Notes under the pieces: generated by a model
What the model was told of the DNA's origin: nothing
Databases searched by the model: none
The model's input: the letters and a program-made list of their open reading frames with translations, nothing else
Source of the DNA: Plazaster borealis
Lineage: Eukaryota; Echinodermata; Asteroidea; Forcipulatida; Labidiasteridae
DNA length: 64,000 nt
Reading direction: 5' to 3'
Assembly (NCBI GenBank): GCA_021014325.1
Contig: JAJGQC010000326.1
Location: 23,001 to 87,000, forward strand
Translations under genes and position numbers: made by a program
Part shown: positions 38,301 through 47,019 of the stretch, in pieces
How positions within the stretch are numbered: position 1 is the first letter of the stretch
Layout: every line of letters begins with the position of its first letter

Positions 38301-39832
38301 GATAGATAGTGTAGATACCATCCTCTCTGTGACCAGCATCCAACAAAGCCTGACAGTCTGTCAATTTATCTGATGGATTAAACATAACAAATCATTTTAT
38401 CATTGTTTATTAACATTATTCATGTTAATACTATTGTGTGACTTTGTATTTGAGACCTAATGCAATAAACGCTAATGGAAGTGTTAGGATGTGACCCATT
38501 ATCTGTTGTCCACAATTAAACGTTGGTTTTTTATTCCTTAAACAGGGCAAGGAAAGTCAATGATTATCTACTGTACCTAGAAATCCTGAGAAACTTTCCT
38601 TGTGTTAATTTATTTGGAAGAAGATGAAATTACCTTTCAAATGAATTACATTACTAGAAGATTACTAGAAGATTTTGTTTATGTTAGTAGTGAACTTTTC
38701 TTATGTGGAAAATCACCACATACCTTTGGAAATATAAAACCCAATGCCTCTATGGCATACAGATATCTTCTCTACCTAAAACTCTCAGTTAATTCTTTCA
38801 AGTCATGGTATTCCCTGTGTCAAAACACTTGTCACTACATGTGAAAGCACGCTCAGTTTCCATTACACCATGCATGACGTACATGAAATACAATGTGTAC
38901 ACACACAAAACATTAAGGTGTTGCGTCACACATATGAGTGATGTGTTGGTGATAGGGCTTCCGACATTAGAATGTTTTTAAGGAAAATAACATCATATTT
39001 TCTACGGAGAACTTGTGCTAGTTGTAGACAATCAAAATCTTGAGTGTGCTTGATCTATGGCTGTTTCGTGCATTTCAACAACATGTGTCAAACTGTCTTA
39101 TTTCAAGGGCAATGGAGGGGGATTTGAGGAGTAAACATTGTTTCTCCAAAGTGCAATGCCCTGGGGATGTCAAAGTCCTTGATACCCAAAACTAGACCAT
39201 CCCACATATGGGATGGGGGGGGGGTGTCAGTTTCTACAGTTTTGTAGTGGGGTTTTTTATGGGATGGAGAAAACCAGCTGCCCATAGACTTCGTATTGGG
39301 GTGAAATCAGACCACACTGCCCACACATGATCCAACCCTCCTATAAAGTGGAATGATACGAGCCATTTGTTTGTTGTCTTATCTTTAAGATATCATATCG
39401 TCATCTTGTTAACACTCTGAGCCAGCTATGCGGTTTCCAGCACCCCCACCCCACACCACCAATTAAGGCTGCAAGTAATAATGTTGGTCTCCTGGAGGAT
39501 CGTGACCTTGGTTGACCACAACCAACTGAGGGTTAAAATTTGAGGTTTTTTTCATTTTCAAAATGCAACAATTTAACTTAATTTATAGGGGACAAGAACA
39601 AATAATGAGAAACACAAGACAGTCTATTGTTTCAGGATGATTGTCTAGTGCTCCCAGTACCTAGTGTCATTAAAAGTAGCTTTTTGCTCACCTTGTTTAG
39701 TAGACTGACATCGATTCCGTTTTGGTACCTGTTTCATGACTTGTGTTACCCAGTGTTCACCAGGAGTAAATCCGTCAGGTAGTGGTCCGAAGTGATGAAC
39801 TATCATCTTACTCTCAGTCAATTCAAGGATAA
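23065..39832 (-). CDS. Secreted-type FReD protein split by four discoidin (F5/8C) domains; 12 exons, 5' end missing
   Basis: Twelve exons with GT-AG borders join in one frame: 39832-39692, 38357-38239, 34416-34155, 33233-32917, 32759-32621, 28595-28270, 27729-27588, 27110-26776, 26252-26114, 25082-24751, 24297-24159 and 23348-23065. They give 2675 nt, an incomplete first codon plus 890 residues and a stop. The order is an unknown 47-residue segment, the FReD A and B parts, four discoidin domains, then the FReD P part. FReDs and discoidins are extracellular ligand-binding folds (sugars, acetyl groups, phospholipid, collagen), so a lectin-like recognition or matrix role is inferred. No signal peptide exon was found. 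It must lie upstream, perhaps beyond the repeat-filled region. Reading the locus as two genes is less likely, because the FReD halves complement each other exactly in phase and content. Confidence 0.85.
24159..24297 (-). CDS. Discoidin domain 4, second exon
   Basis: 139 nt, phases 0 to 1. It encodes TFRGNTDQSTPVTNKFEQPI, ARFIRIRPITYEG and MRIELIGCR. It is the only module that ends in A rather than G before the donor (GTAAGT). The joining codon to the FReD C-terminal exon becomes AGT (Ser) rather than GGT (Gly). Confidence 0.93.
24298..24750 (-). other. Intron within discoidin domain 4
   Basis: Phase-0 intron at the same position as in the other three modules. Beyond AT-rich text, TTTTCTAATTCAAGCAA is repeated. 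Confidence 0.7.
24751..25082 (-). CDS. Discoidin domain 4, first exon
   Basis: 332 nt, phases 1 to 0. It opens WVCGQHLGVEDHSIPDWRIT and contains GGWCPSQNDTESPWLKVDLL, IEGVIIQGIDNN and VEYSLNNNTWYHV. Confidence 0.93.
25594..25938. mobile_element. Foldback MITE rich in CCAATTGG
   Basis: CCCTTACCAAAATT on the left is mirrored by AATTTTGGTAAGGG on the right. The ~345-bp interior consists of variants of TTCCAATTGGAA and CAGTTGG. It lies in the intron between discoidins 4 and 3. Confidence 0.8.
26114..26252 (-). CDS. Discoidin domain 3, second exon
   Basis: 139 nt, phases 0 to 1. It encodes IIRKNTTSNSEATSMFHPPI, TARYIRIILNQTDG and IRVELLGCK, with donor GTGAGT. The N-terminal part is more diverged than in the other modules (no F.GN.D). 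Confidence 0.92.
26776..27110 (-). CDS. Discoidin domain 3, first exon
   Basis: 335 nt, phases 1 to 0. It opens HWFCLQRLGMGDGSIPDYRI and contains IGWCPEPNDNKPWLQIDLEI, VEGIMMLQG and HEYQLEYSDD. The acceptor TTTAATAG is weaker than in the other modules. Confidence 0.92.
27588..27729 (-). CDS. Discoidin domain 2, second exon
   Basis: 142 nt, phases 0 to 1, one codon longer than its counterparts. It encodes RFPGNSDKYTRVTNMFNEGI, RTRYIRIIPTGYVG and MRVELLGCN, with donor GTAAGG. Confidence 0.93.
28270..28595 (-). CDS. Discoidin domain 2, first exon
   Basis: 326 nt, phases 1 to 0. It opens VDGGCGHSLGMEDGSIPD and contains GGWCPSESDKDTAWYQVDL, IQGVITQGYDYY and VTEFLIAYS. Its first 39 nt plus the preceding intron are duplicated just upstream (28680-28818). 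Confidence 0.93.
28680..28818 (-). pseudogene. Tandem duplicate of the discoidin 2 acceptor and exon start
   Basis: Segment 28557-28679 (intron plus first 39 nt of the exon) is repeated at 28680-28818 with substitutions and a 3' length change. The copy keeps the acceptor CTCTTCAG and encodes VDGVCGPYLGMED, then runs into intron sequence, so it is a truncated exon. It could serve as a decoy acceptor. Confidence 0.8.
29290..29617. mobile_element. Right part of TTAA MITE family AGAGGGGCTCTA
   Basis: It ends TAGAGCCCCTCTTTAA and shares GTGAGGTTAGAGACTT, TTTTTTCCCCA and GACTCTATCTATTG with the copies at 33313 and 49474. The left terminus is absent. Confidence 0.65.
29929..30378. repeat. ~143 bp tandem repeat, three copies
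   Basis: Each copy includes CTTGAGTTATCGCT, TTTTTGCCATAATGACC, AACAATAGGCTTCTGGG and AAGTTTGAAGTTGATATGCC. Copies start at about 29929, 30073 and 30216, with a partial start at 30359. It lies in the intron between discoidins 1 and 2. Confidence 0.85.
30425..30785. repeat. ~178 bp direct duplication with GCGAGGACGTCCTCGC palindrome
   Basis: Two copies share GGTTTTGTACATGAAAG-type text, GAAGCGAGGACGTCCTCGCT, CTGTCAAAC and TAGACACGCTC. The first copy has a perfect 16-bp palindrome, GCGAGGACGTCCTCGC. The second has one change. Confidence 0.75.
31352..32377 (+). mobile_element. Penelope-like element fragment (RT end and linker)
   Basis: A 341-residue frame matches the end of a Penelope-like reverse transcriptase (FHRTIKFTSDYS, THFLDVKVL, TTDLFVKPIDKYQYLHSTNC, HPRHCKTGIAY). 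It continues through the linker VPFVVTFHPSLPPIPKI, NHHILHTLDRL, AYRCPSSLRDLIVRAEVPP and FFKCSNTSKCIVCRQHI. The stretch IVRPSDFIEYVLMILI looks frameshifted relative to the family, so the open frame is partly accidental. From about 32095 the match ends in unrelated hydrophobic residues, and no GIY-YIG endonuclease is seen. It lies opposite in strand to the host gene, in an intron. Confidence 0.8.
32621..32759 (-). CDS. Discoidin domain 1, second exon
   Basis: 139 nt, phases 0 to 1. It encodes TFNGNTDRDTPVTNIFQQPI, ARYIRIRPTAWNG and LRIELLGC. The closing cysteine pairs by family rule with the one at the domain start. It lacks an ATG-led frame of useful size and is recognised by content and splice sites. 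It ends AGA-G before GTAAGT. Confidence 0.93.
32917..33233 (-). CDS. Discoidin domain 1, first exon
   Basis: 317 nt, phases 1 to 0. The domain opens with RYCRHALGMEDRSIPDVRIT and shows SWLQVDMG, IEGVITQG and VTHYQVQYSIDN. C..(A/S)LGMED.SIPD.RITASS is the classic F5/8 type C start. The GTAAGA donor after CCACAG is shared in position with the other three modules. Confidence 0.93.
33313..33885. mobile_element. Palindromic TTAA MITE, family AGAGGGGCTCTA
   Basis: Both ends show TTAA next to AGAGG-like and CCTAT-like termini. The arms GTGAGTGGGGAACAAATTAC and TTTTTTCCCCACTCACATGA are inverted over more than 100 bp. It sits in the intron just upstream of discoidin 1. Confidence 0.75.
34155..34416 (-). 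CDS. FReD exon b (B subdomain)
   Basis: 262 nt, entry phase 0, exit phase 1 (donor GTATGT). It encodes VVQRRYDGSVNFNRSWVDY, KVGFGSMDGEFWLGNE and, near the end, YTLSMEHLSVQPT. The QRR.DGS, W.DY..GFG and GEFWLGNE motifs are diagnostic of FReDs. Four N-glycosylation sequons are visible (NRS, NWT, NST, NYT). The exon stops at the loop after the YTL strand, exactly where the discoidin modules begin. An ordinary FReD would continue here to the calcium loop. Confidence 0.95.
34519..34994. mobile_element. TIR element CAGTGCAACAAGGTCGTA
   Basis: CAGTGCAACAAGGTCGTA at 34519 is inverted at 34977-34994, and a third, direct copy lies at 34791. The ~476-bp unit is noncoding. No clear target duplication is visible. 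Confidence 0.65.
35010..36420. other. Intron between FReD exons a and b, unassigned part
   Basis: The 67-residue plus-strand frame at 35554 has three Cys pairs (NCVGC, YCSIQC, LCQFC), but there is no family match. GCATGCATAACTTGGCTTCA at about 36267 belongs to the repeat expanded at 37.4 kb. Confidence 0.4.
36430..37408 (-). mobile_element. Jockey-like LINE fragment, interrupted by a MITE
   Basis: The 5' portion (37408-37070) encodes RT motifs RHSRSTGDLLSLITDRLGRA, VVALDISKAFDKVWH and LKSYGV-like text (LQSYGVSGRML), then shifts frame. The 3' portion (36676-36430) encodes the usual C-terminus: LVGEVLGSTLQPLSRRRSVA, SLCLFY, TRLSASSHHPY and SASLWNS. Between them is a 36677-36897 insertion. The YxDD region is lost. 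It lies in the host gene's intron in the same orientation. Confidence 0.8.
36677..36897. mobile_element. Half of a TTAA foldback MITE (AGGGACACGTTGCC)
   Basis: TTAAAGGGACACGTTGCC is the left end, and GGTCAGCCATTTTGTGGAGT with its inverse forms the central palindrome at about 36850-36897. The right arm is missing. It interrupts the LINE above. Confidence 0.7.
37385..37650. repeat. ~80 bp tandem repeat, about 3.3 copies
   Basis: Units contain CAACCTCATCAGCCCATCCC, GCATGCATAACTTGGCTGCA and CCTGCATGACGTACATCC, then TGAACAAGAACTTGTA. The 87-residue frame across it is a repeat product. Confidence 0.8.
38239..38357 (-). CDS. FReD exon a (N-terminal, A subdomain)
   Basis: 119 nt, entry phase 1, exit phase 0, with a consensus donor GTAAGT. 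It encodes DCQALLDAGHREDGIYTIYP followed by YQNDEGIKVLCDM and TGWI. The two cysteines (DCQ and LCDM), GIYTIYP and GW are the opening landmarks of a fibrinogen C-terminal domain. Joining to the next exon gives GWIVVQRRYDGS, the expected family sequence. Confidence 0.93.
38358..39691. other. Intron between the first two visible exons
   Basis: No additional exon recognised. CCTTGTGTTAATTTATTTGG and similar AT-rich text dominate. Confidence 0.4.
39692..39832 (-). CDS. Exon 1 of those visible: 47-residue segment of unknown type
   Basis: The acceptor TTTTTCAG and donor GTGAGC bound 141 nt in phases 1-1. The peptide starts ILELTESKMIVHHFGPLPDG and ends VPKRNRCQSTKQ. It has a single cysteine and no recognised domain. 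The final G joins AC of the next exon to make the aspartate before the first FReD cysteine. Because it is phase 1-1 it is skippable. Coding status rests on phase match and splice sites, not on homology. Confidence 0.7.
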
Positions 39833-40985
39833 CTGAAAAATGAGCAATGTCAAGTAATTGCAATGTTGAGACATGAGAACATGCAACATGAGAACATGGA
39901 ATCATTTGAAGTGTTTTCCATTGGTTGGTGTCAATTCTCTTCGAGCAATAAAAATGATTGATGTTTTGTAAACCAGGGTGGTTTGGGGAATTGTTCAAAT
40001 TGTATATTCTTGGCAAGTCCCACACTTATTCAAACAATTTTGGGACCACTTCCGTGCTTATTTGAACAATTTAGGACCACTTCGGTCCTACAAACATTGC
40101 TTTAACGCGTAAAGGAAAAAAAACTTGTGCACTTTAGAGGGTCCCAATATTCAAATAGGCACGGGACTTGCACAGTCTATAACAGATTAGTGTTGTTGAA
40201 TTGTTTTTGTGTTGTTTAACATGTACATATTTCTCTGGAGGATTGAGACAATGTTAGGTGTATTCAAACATGACGTTTTTGCAGCTGAACAGCTGATTTG
40301 CCTTGTTTTTTGGTTTCTGTAATAAAACAATGATTCACCAACTACACAAGTGATTAAAAGACTAATTGTAACAACAAATTGAAGTGAACAAGATACAGAA
40401 AATATTTGTGTATATATGAAAATTATTTGGAATCAAAGACAAAAATTTAAACAACATATCATGAGACTGTTGAAACAATTATAACAGTTGAATAATAATA
40501 ACTAGGTTTTACATTGTGCTTTATCTGGGGGCATCTCAAAACACTTCTTTCATTTGATTTAAAAACAGTTTTTTAAATTTTTTAGATTAAGTGACCCATT
40601 AATATAGCAAACAATTTTGTTTGTCTAATTATGTCACTAAGCAAAAATGTTTGCATAAATGAATGATATAACAAAGGGCACTGAAAGCACTTACAGTAGC
40701 ATTTTTGTTATCTCAAAGTAGCAAGTCTCCTTTTGTGGTTGATTTTCAATTATTTGATTCTATTTCTATAATGAACAGAGTTAAGAAGTTGAGACAAAAA
40801 GCAGCTCCAGGATGAATGGATACAGTTCCAGTCAACAGTCATGATAGTTAATCACATTGCAATGCAAAAGGTCATACAATAAAGGTGCCGAACATGCGCA
40901 GTATGGAAGATTTCGCACAGGATGTTGTTCAATAAATAAAAGGTACTTGGAACAATCAAAGGACAGTTCTCTGTAGAACACAAAG
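39833..40985. other. Upstream flank or intron, no feature seen
   Basis: No exon with a phase-1 donor on the minus strand was found that could precede the 39692-39832 exon. Confidence 0.4.
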
Positions 40986-41088
40986 TGTCAGAATTGCCAT
41001 AAGTTTGGACATATGAAGGTCAACTGTTCCAAGTTGGAAGCCAAGGTCCAGGGCATTTCAGGAGGGGGAAAAGCGAAGGTGTTGGTTT
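40986..41088 (+). mobile_element. Retrotransposon gag relic: CCHC zinc knuckle
   Basis: Nucleotides 40986-41027 encode CQNCHKFGHMKVNC, a perfect CX2CX4HX4C knuckle of retroviral-type nucleocapsid. The frame runs on through SKLEAKVQGISGGGKAKVL into the first satellite unit (QGQQQNQEKLLDAVLEG) and then a stop. A TAG lies just upstream. A Ty3/Gypsy-like gag end is the likely source, given the protease relic at 47.0-47.4 kb. Confidence 0.75.
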
Positions 41089-43722
41089 CACAAGGTCAGC
41101 AACAGAACCAGGAAAAACTACTTGATGCTGTGCTTGAGGGCTAAGGGCAGGGCAAAAAGAGTCCAACATTATTGCACAAGGTCAGCCACAGAACCAGGAA
41201 AATCTACTTGATGCTGTGCTTGAGGGCTAAGGGGCAGTGGGACAAGAGAGTCCAACCTCATTGCACAAGGTCAGCAAAAGAACCAGGAAAAACTACTTGA
41301 TGCTGTGCTTGAGGGCTAAGGGGCTAAGGGACAAGAAGAGTCCAACATTATTGCACAAGGTCAGCAACAGAACCAGGAAAAACTACTTGATGCTGTGCTT
41401 GAGGGCTAAGGGGCTAAGGGACAAGAAGAGTCCAACATTATTGCACAAGGTCAGCAACAGAACCAGGAAAATCTACTTGATGCTGTGCTTGAGGGCTAAG
41501 GGGCAGTGGGACAAGAAGAGTCCAACATTATTGCACACAATCAGCAATAGAACCAGGAAAATCTACTTGATGCTGCACTTGAGGGATAAGGGGCTAAGGG
41601 GCAAGAAGAATAAAAAATTATTGCACAAGGTCAGCAATAGAACCAGGAAAAACTACTTGATGCTGTGCTTGAGGGCTAAGGAGCAGTGGGACAAGAGAGT
41701 CCAACCTCATTGCACAAGGTCAGCAACAGAACCAGGAAAAACTACTTGATGCTGTGCTTGAGGGCTAAGGGGCTAAGGGACAAGAAGAGTAATAAATTAT
41801 TGCACAAGGTCAGCAACAGAACCAGGAAAAACTACTTGATGCTGTGCTTGAGGGCTAAGGAGCAGTGGGACAAGAGAGTCCAACCTCATTGCACAAGGTC
41901 AGCAACAGAACCAGGAAAAACTACTTGATGCTGTGCTTGAGGGCTAAGGGGCTAAGGGACAAGAAGAGTCATAAATTATTGCACAAGGTCAGCAACAGAA
42001 CCAGGAAAAACTACTTGATGCTGTGCTTGAGGGCTAAGGGGCTAAGGGGCTAAGGGGCAAGAAGAATCCAACCTCATTGCACAAGGTCAGCAACAGAACC
42101 AGGAAAAACTACTTGATGCTGTGCTTGAGGGATAAGGGGCTAAGGGGCAAGAAGAATCCAACATTATTGCACAAGGTCAGCAACAGAACCAGGAAAAAAT
42201 ACTTGATGCTGTGCTTGAGGGCAAAGGTTCGTGGGACAAGAGAGTCCAACCTCATTGCAAAAGGTCAGCAACAGAACCAGGAAAAACTACTTGATGCTGC
42301 GCTTGAGGGCTAAGGGGCTAAGGGGCAAGAAGAAGAAAAAATTATTGCACAAGGTCAGCAACAGAACCAGGAAAAACTACTTGATGCTGTGCTTGAGGGC
42401 TAAGGAGCAGTGGGACAAGAGAGTCCAACCTCATTGCACAAGGTCAGCAACAGAACCAGGAAAAACTACTTGATGCTGTGCTTGAGGGCTAAGGGGCTAA
42501 GGGACAAGAAGAGTCATAAATTATTGCACAAGGTCAGCAACAGAACCAGGAAAAACTACTTGATGCTGTGCTTGAGGGCTAAGGGGCAGTGGGACAAGAG
42601 AGTCCAACATTATTGCAGAAGGTCAGCAACAGAACCAGTAAAATCTACTTGATGCTGTGCTTGAGGGCTGAGGGGCTAAGGGGCAAGAAGAGTCAAACAT
42701 TATTGCACAAGGTCAGCAACAGAACCAGGAAAAACTACTTGATGCTGTGCTTAAGGGCTAAGGGGCTAAGGGGCTAGAAGAGTCCAACATTATTGCACAA
42801 GGTCAGCAACAGAATCAGGAAAAATTACTTGATGCTGCGCTTGAGGGCTGAGGGGCTAAGGGGCAATAAGAATCCAACATTATTGCACAAGGTCAGCAAT
42901 GGAACCAGGAAAAACTACTTGATGCTGTGCTTGAGGGCTAAGGGGCTAAGGGGCAAGAATAATCCAACATTATTGCACAAGGTCAGCAACGGAACCAGGA
43001 AAAAATACCTGATGCTGCGCTTGAGGGCTAAGGAGCAGTGGGACAAGAGAGTCCAACCTCATTGCACAAGGTCCGCAACAGAACCAGGAAAAAATACTTG
43101 ATGCTGTGCTTGAGGGCTAAGGGGCTAAGGGACAAGAAGAGTCATAAATTATTGCACAAGGTCAGCAACAGAACCAGGAAAAACTACTAGATGCTGTGCT
43201 TGAGAGCTAAGGGGCTAAGTGGCAAGAAGAGTCCAACATTTTTGCACAAGGTCAGCAACAGAACCAGGAAAAACTACTTGATGCTGTGCTTGAGGGCTAA
43301 GGCGCTAAGGGACAAGAAGAGTCATAAATTATTGCACAAGGTCAGCAACAGAACCAGGAAAAACTACTAGATGCTGTGTTTGAGAGCTAAGGGGCTAAGT
43401 GGCAAGAAGAGTCCAACATTATTGCACAAGGTCAGCAACAGAACCAGGAAAAAATACTTGATGCTGTGCTTGAGGGCTAAGGGGCTAAGGGGCAAGAATA
43501 ATCCAACATTATTGCACAAGGTCAGCAACGGAACCAGGAAAAAATACCTGATGCTGCGCTTGAGGGCTAAGGAGCAGTGGGACAAGAGAGTCCAACCTCA
43601 TTGCACAAGGTCAGCAACAGAACCAGGAAAAACTACTTGATGCTGCGCTTGAGGGCTAAGGGGCTAAGGGACAAGTAGAGTCATAAATTATTGCACAAGG
43701 TCAGCAACAGAACCAGGAAAAA
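41089..43722 (+). repeat. 90-bp satellite, first block (~29 units)
   Basis: The unit reads CAAGGTCAGCAACAGAACCA, GGAAAAACTACTTGATGCTG, TGCTTGAGGGCTAAGGGGCT, AAGGGACAAGAAGAGT and a variable CCAACATTATTG or CATAAATTATTG. Units are 89 or 90 bp. An 89-bp variant with GAGCAGTGGGACAAGAGAGT alternates with 90-bp units to make 179-bp higher-order repeats (frames restart at 41686, 41865 and at 42231, 42410, 42589). A period divisible by three yields long frames in any phase without a stop, but the gag phase is closed once per unit by GGCTAA. Confidence 0.95.
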
Positions 43723-45977
43723 CTAGAGCTTTAGTGTTTGTTGGAACAAACACTAGGTGTTCGGCTATCTTTGGGGTCAGTGCTTTGTTTATGTGTGAGC
43801 TATATCATTGAATCGATGAACAAATTGTTGATAGCTTTGGGAATATCAAGGAAAACAAAGGGTTAATCTTCTTTGATTATATGCGTTAGTTTAAACAGGG
43901 AATAAATGCAACTCACAATATGAGTTTTCAAAAATAGTAATAATCGTTTGTTAAGCCAAATTAGAAAAACGATGACGTCATTATGACGTTAGATAAGTTC
44001 TTATCGAGACATTGGTATTTAAGTATGTGATTAAAATGTTAAGTGAAAAACTAAACTATTGTTACTATACAAAGTGTTTTCAGCAAAAGAGTACATTATT
44101 TAATTTATTAGAATAAATTATTAGGGTAAATTGTCCTTTTCATGCAGAGCATCATTAGTTTGAATTCCCTTTCATCTTGGTTGCATATCTTCAAACGATC
44201 CGTTGAATTACTTACAAGTACAGCCATGTAAGCTATTTACTGAAGTTTATTTATTTTTCAATGAATATTCATTTTGATTCTTTATGAATTAATAAATCCA
44301 ACTATGCTAATCATGTTGACATTATTAATTTACAATTATTAGAAGTTTTCATCAGGGTTTCAAATACAGTGAGTTGGATACTCATGAAGTATCGGTGCAT
44401 GAAACATTGATTGTTCAAAACATATGCACTGATGATGATGTCATTAAAATAAGTCCAGCATAGTATGAGCTATCGGTTGCATTTTTTTTAAATAGCTTGC
44501 TTGATTTTTAGACATTGATTTTCATTCATACAGAATGGTAGGTTAAATTTAGAATATTGAGAGACACTTGTTTTGGGAAAGACAAAGGCAAGTCATGAAG
44601 ACGGCAAGTCTAAGCCTCTCGTGAATTTTGAGTAATAACGTAACGAGTTGAGTATATTCTTCCTCTATGGTGCATCATACACTCAGCAAGGAAATAAGGA
44701 TGGAACACAACAACGGGTGTGAAAACTTTCACTGCAGACCATTCAGGTACTGGATGTGCTGCACTCTGACGAAGAAAAAACAATTATAAAGAAAGTGTGA
44801 CTCAAGGTTAATTAAGTTGGGCTGAAACTGTTTAAATAATTTATATTCAATACCTAAAACATTTCATCATAATATTATAAAACTAATAACTTATTTAATT
44901 TATATTGTGCTCTCCCAAGGACCAGTCTGATGGAGGGCGCATAAAAATACAAAATATCAGAGTAAGGAAATTACGCAAGAAAAAGCTTGTGGAAGGTGCA
45001 CAAACTGTTTTTGAAGTGAACCCCTTCCTTCCTTAGTTTTAAAAACGTCACCATTGTCACCACTTGATGATTAACGGTAAACTTTATAACATAACTGTGC
45101 ATTAAATGAAGAATCATTTGAAAGGCAATTATGCTTACCGTTTTATTCACCGTGTCTCACTGATAGACACCGCCATCAAATGACGGTCTGAAATGCCCTT
45201 CTATTCACGAGCCGATGTTATGCCCCGTTTTACGGTGTGTGATTAAAACATAACCAATGTCTGTCTTTTTCTGCTTGCATTTTCTCACATAATTAAAAGT
45301 CATAGGAATCACTGAAGCAGGTGACCATCTCAGTGAAACTTCGTCTTCGATTCCGTTTTCACCATTGAGCCACCAAAAGGGCGAATAGGGGAACAATTTG
45401 ACGCTGAACATGGCACAGGTTGAGCGGAATTCAATTCTGCAGTGCTATTGAGCCGTTGATAAGCTTGCGTTATAGTGCGTTGAACTGCGACACGTCAAAA
45501 CTTGCACGGAAATCATGCCACTACAGCGCACGTAGGCTTTGGACCTCGTGATCAATGGAGCAGAACGTGCTTCCGAGGGCTATTACTAACGAAATGTTCA
45601 ACTTACATTTTGAGCCGTAGGTCAAGGTCAAACGGGGTCACTCTTTGTGTAGCGTTTGTTGAGTTTTAAAAGACCTGTCCGATGATGTATAGATTGTTGT
45701 AATCCATGTGGTATTTATCGAGTTATGATTTTTTTGAAATATTAAACTTTGATTTTCTGTAATTCGACACCTGATGACGTAATCATTACGTCACAACTTA
45801 CTCGGCATCTCCTAGTTATACTCTAACTACATGCAAAGTTTCAAGTTCATCAAAGGTTTGCAACTATGCGTTTGCTTGCGGACAAACGACTATCAGAAGA
45901 AAAAGAAGAACTAAAAAAACCAAAAAAAAACCGAACAATAACAAAGAGTTGTTCGGGCTTAATGCCCGAACACCTAA
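43723..45977 (+). mobile_element. Helitron/HINE-like element A inside the satellite
   Basis: It begins CTAGAGC, followed by hairpin AGTGTTTGTT-GG-AACAAACACT and TAGGTGTTCGGC. It ends in hairpin TTCGGGC-TTAAT-GCCCGAA followed by CACCTAA. The 5' TAGGTGTTCGG can pair with the 3' CCGAACACCTA. Flanking GGAAAAA and ATACTTGATG join to the intact unit seen in sibling repeats, so there is no target duplication. ~2.26 kb, no transposase. Terminal hairpins and absence of duplication fit Helitron-related nonautonomous elements (HINE, pearl-like). Confidence 0.75.
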
Positions 45978-46985
45978 ATACTTGATGCTGTGCTTGAGGG
46001 CTAAGGGGCTAAGGGACAAGAAGAGTCATAAATTATTGCACAAGGTCAGCAACAGAACCAGGAAAAACTACTAGATGCTGTGTTTGAGAGCTAAGGGGCT
46101 AAGTGGCAAGAAGAGTCCAACATTATTGCACAAGGTCAGCAACAGAACCAGGAAAAACTACTTGATGCTGTGCTTGAGGGCTAAGGGGCTAAGGGACAAG
46201 AAGAGTCATAAATTATTGCACAAGGTCAGCAACAGAACCAGGAAAAACTACTTGATGCTGTGTTTGAGAGCTAAGGGGCTAAGTGGCAAGAAGAGTCCAA
46301 CATTATTGCACAAGGTCAGCAACAGAACCAGGAAAAACTACTTGATGCTGTGCTTGAGGGCTAAGGGGCTAAGGGACAAGAAGAGTCATAAATTATTGCA
46401 CAAGGTCAGCAACAGAACCAGGAAAAACTACTTGATGCTGTGTTTGAGAGCTAAGGGGCTAAGTGGCAAGAAGAGTCCAACATTATTGCACAAGGTCAGC
46501 AACAGAACCAGGAAAAACTACTTGATGCTGTGCTTGAGGGCTAAGGGGCAGTGGGACAAGAAGAGTCCAACATTATTGCACAAGGTCAGCAACAGAACCA
46601 GGAAAAACTACTTGATGCTGTGCTTGAGGGCTCAGGGGCAGTGGGACAAGAAGAGTCCAACATTATTTCACAAGGTCAGCAACAAAACCAGGAAAAACTA
46701 CTTGATGCTGCGCTTGAGGGCTAAGGGGCTAAGTGGCAAGAAGAGTCATAAATTATTGCACACGGTCAGCAACAGAACCAGGAAAAATTACTTGATGCTG
46801 CGCTTGAGGGCTGAGGGGCAGTGGGACAAGAGAGTCCAACTTCATTGCACAAGGTCAGCAACAGAACCAGGAAAAACTACTTGATGCTGCGCTTGAGGGC
46901 TAAGGGGCTAAAAGAATCCAACATTATTGCACAAGGTCAGCAACTGAACCAGGAAAATCTACTTGATGCTGTGCTTGGGGGCTAA
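45978..46985 (+). repeat. 90-bp satellite, second block (~11 units)
   Basis: Continuation of the first block after element A. 180-bp dimers dominate (TGTTTGAGAGCTAAGGGGCT alternating with TGCTTGAGGGCTAAGGGGCT). The 269-residue frame at 46075-46884 is produced by the repeat. Confidence 0.93.
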
Positions 46986-47019
46986 GGGGCAAGAAGAGTC
47001 CAATATTACTGATCTACAA

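Noticed and set aside
41237..46884. Long frames (102-269 residues) of the LCLRAKGLRDKKSPTLLHKVSN type as a repetitive protein gene
   Set aside because: They arise from a 90-bp period divisible by three, restart whenever an 89-bp unit occurs, and have no gene context. The original gag frame is closed in every unit.
41089..46985. CRISPR-like array
   Set aside because: Units are contiguous 89-90 bp repeats without unique spacers, in a eukaryotic genome and without cas genes.
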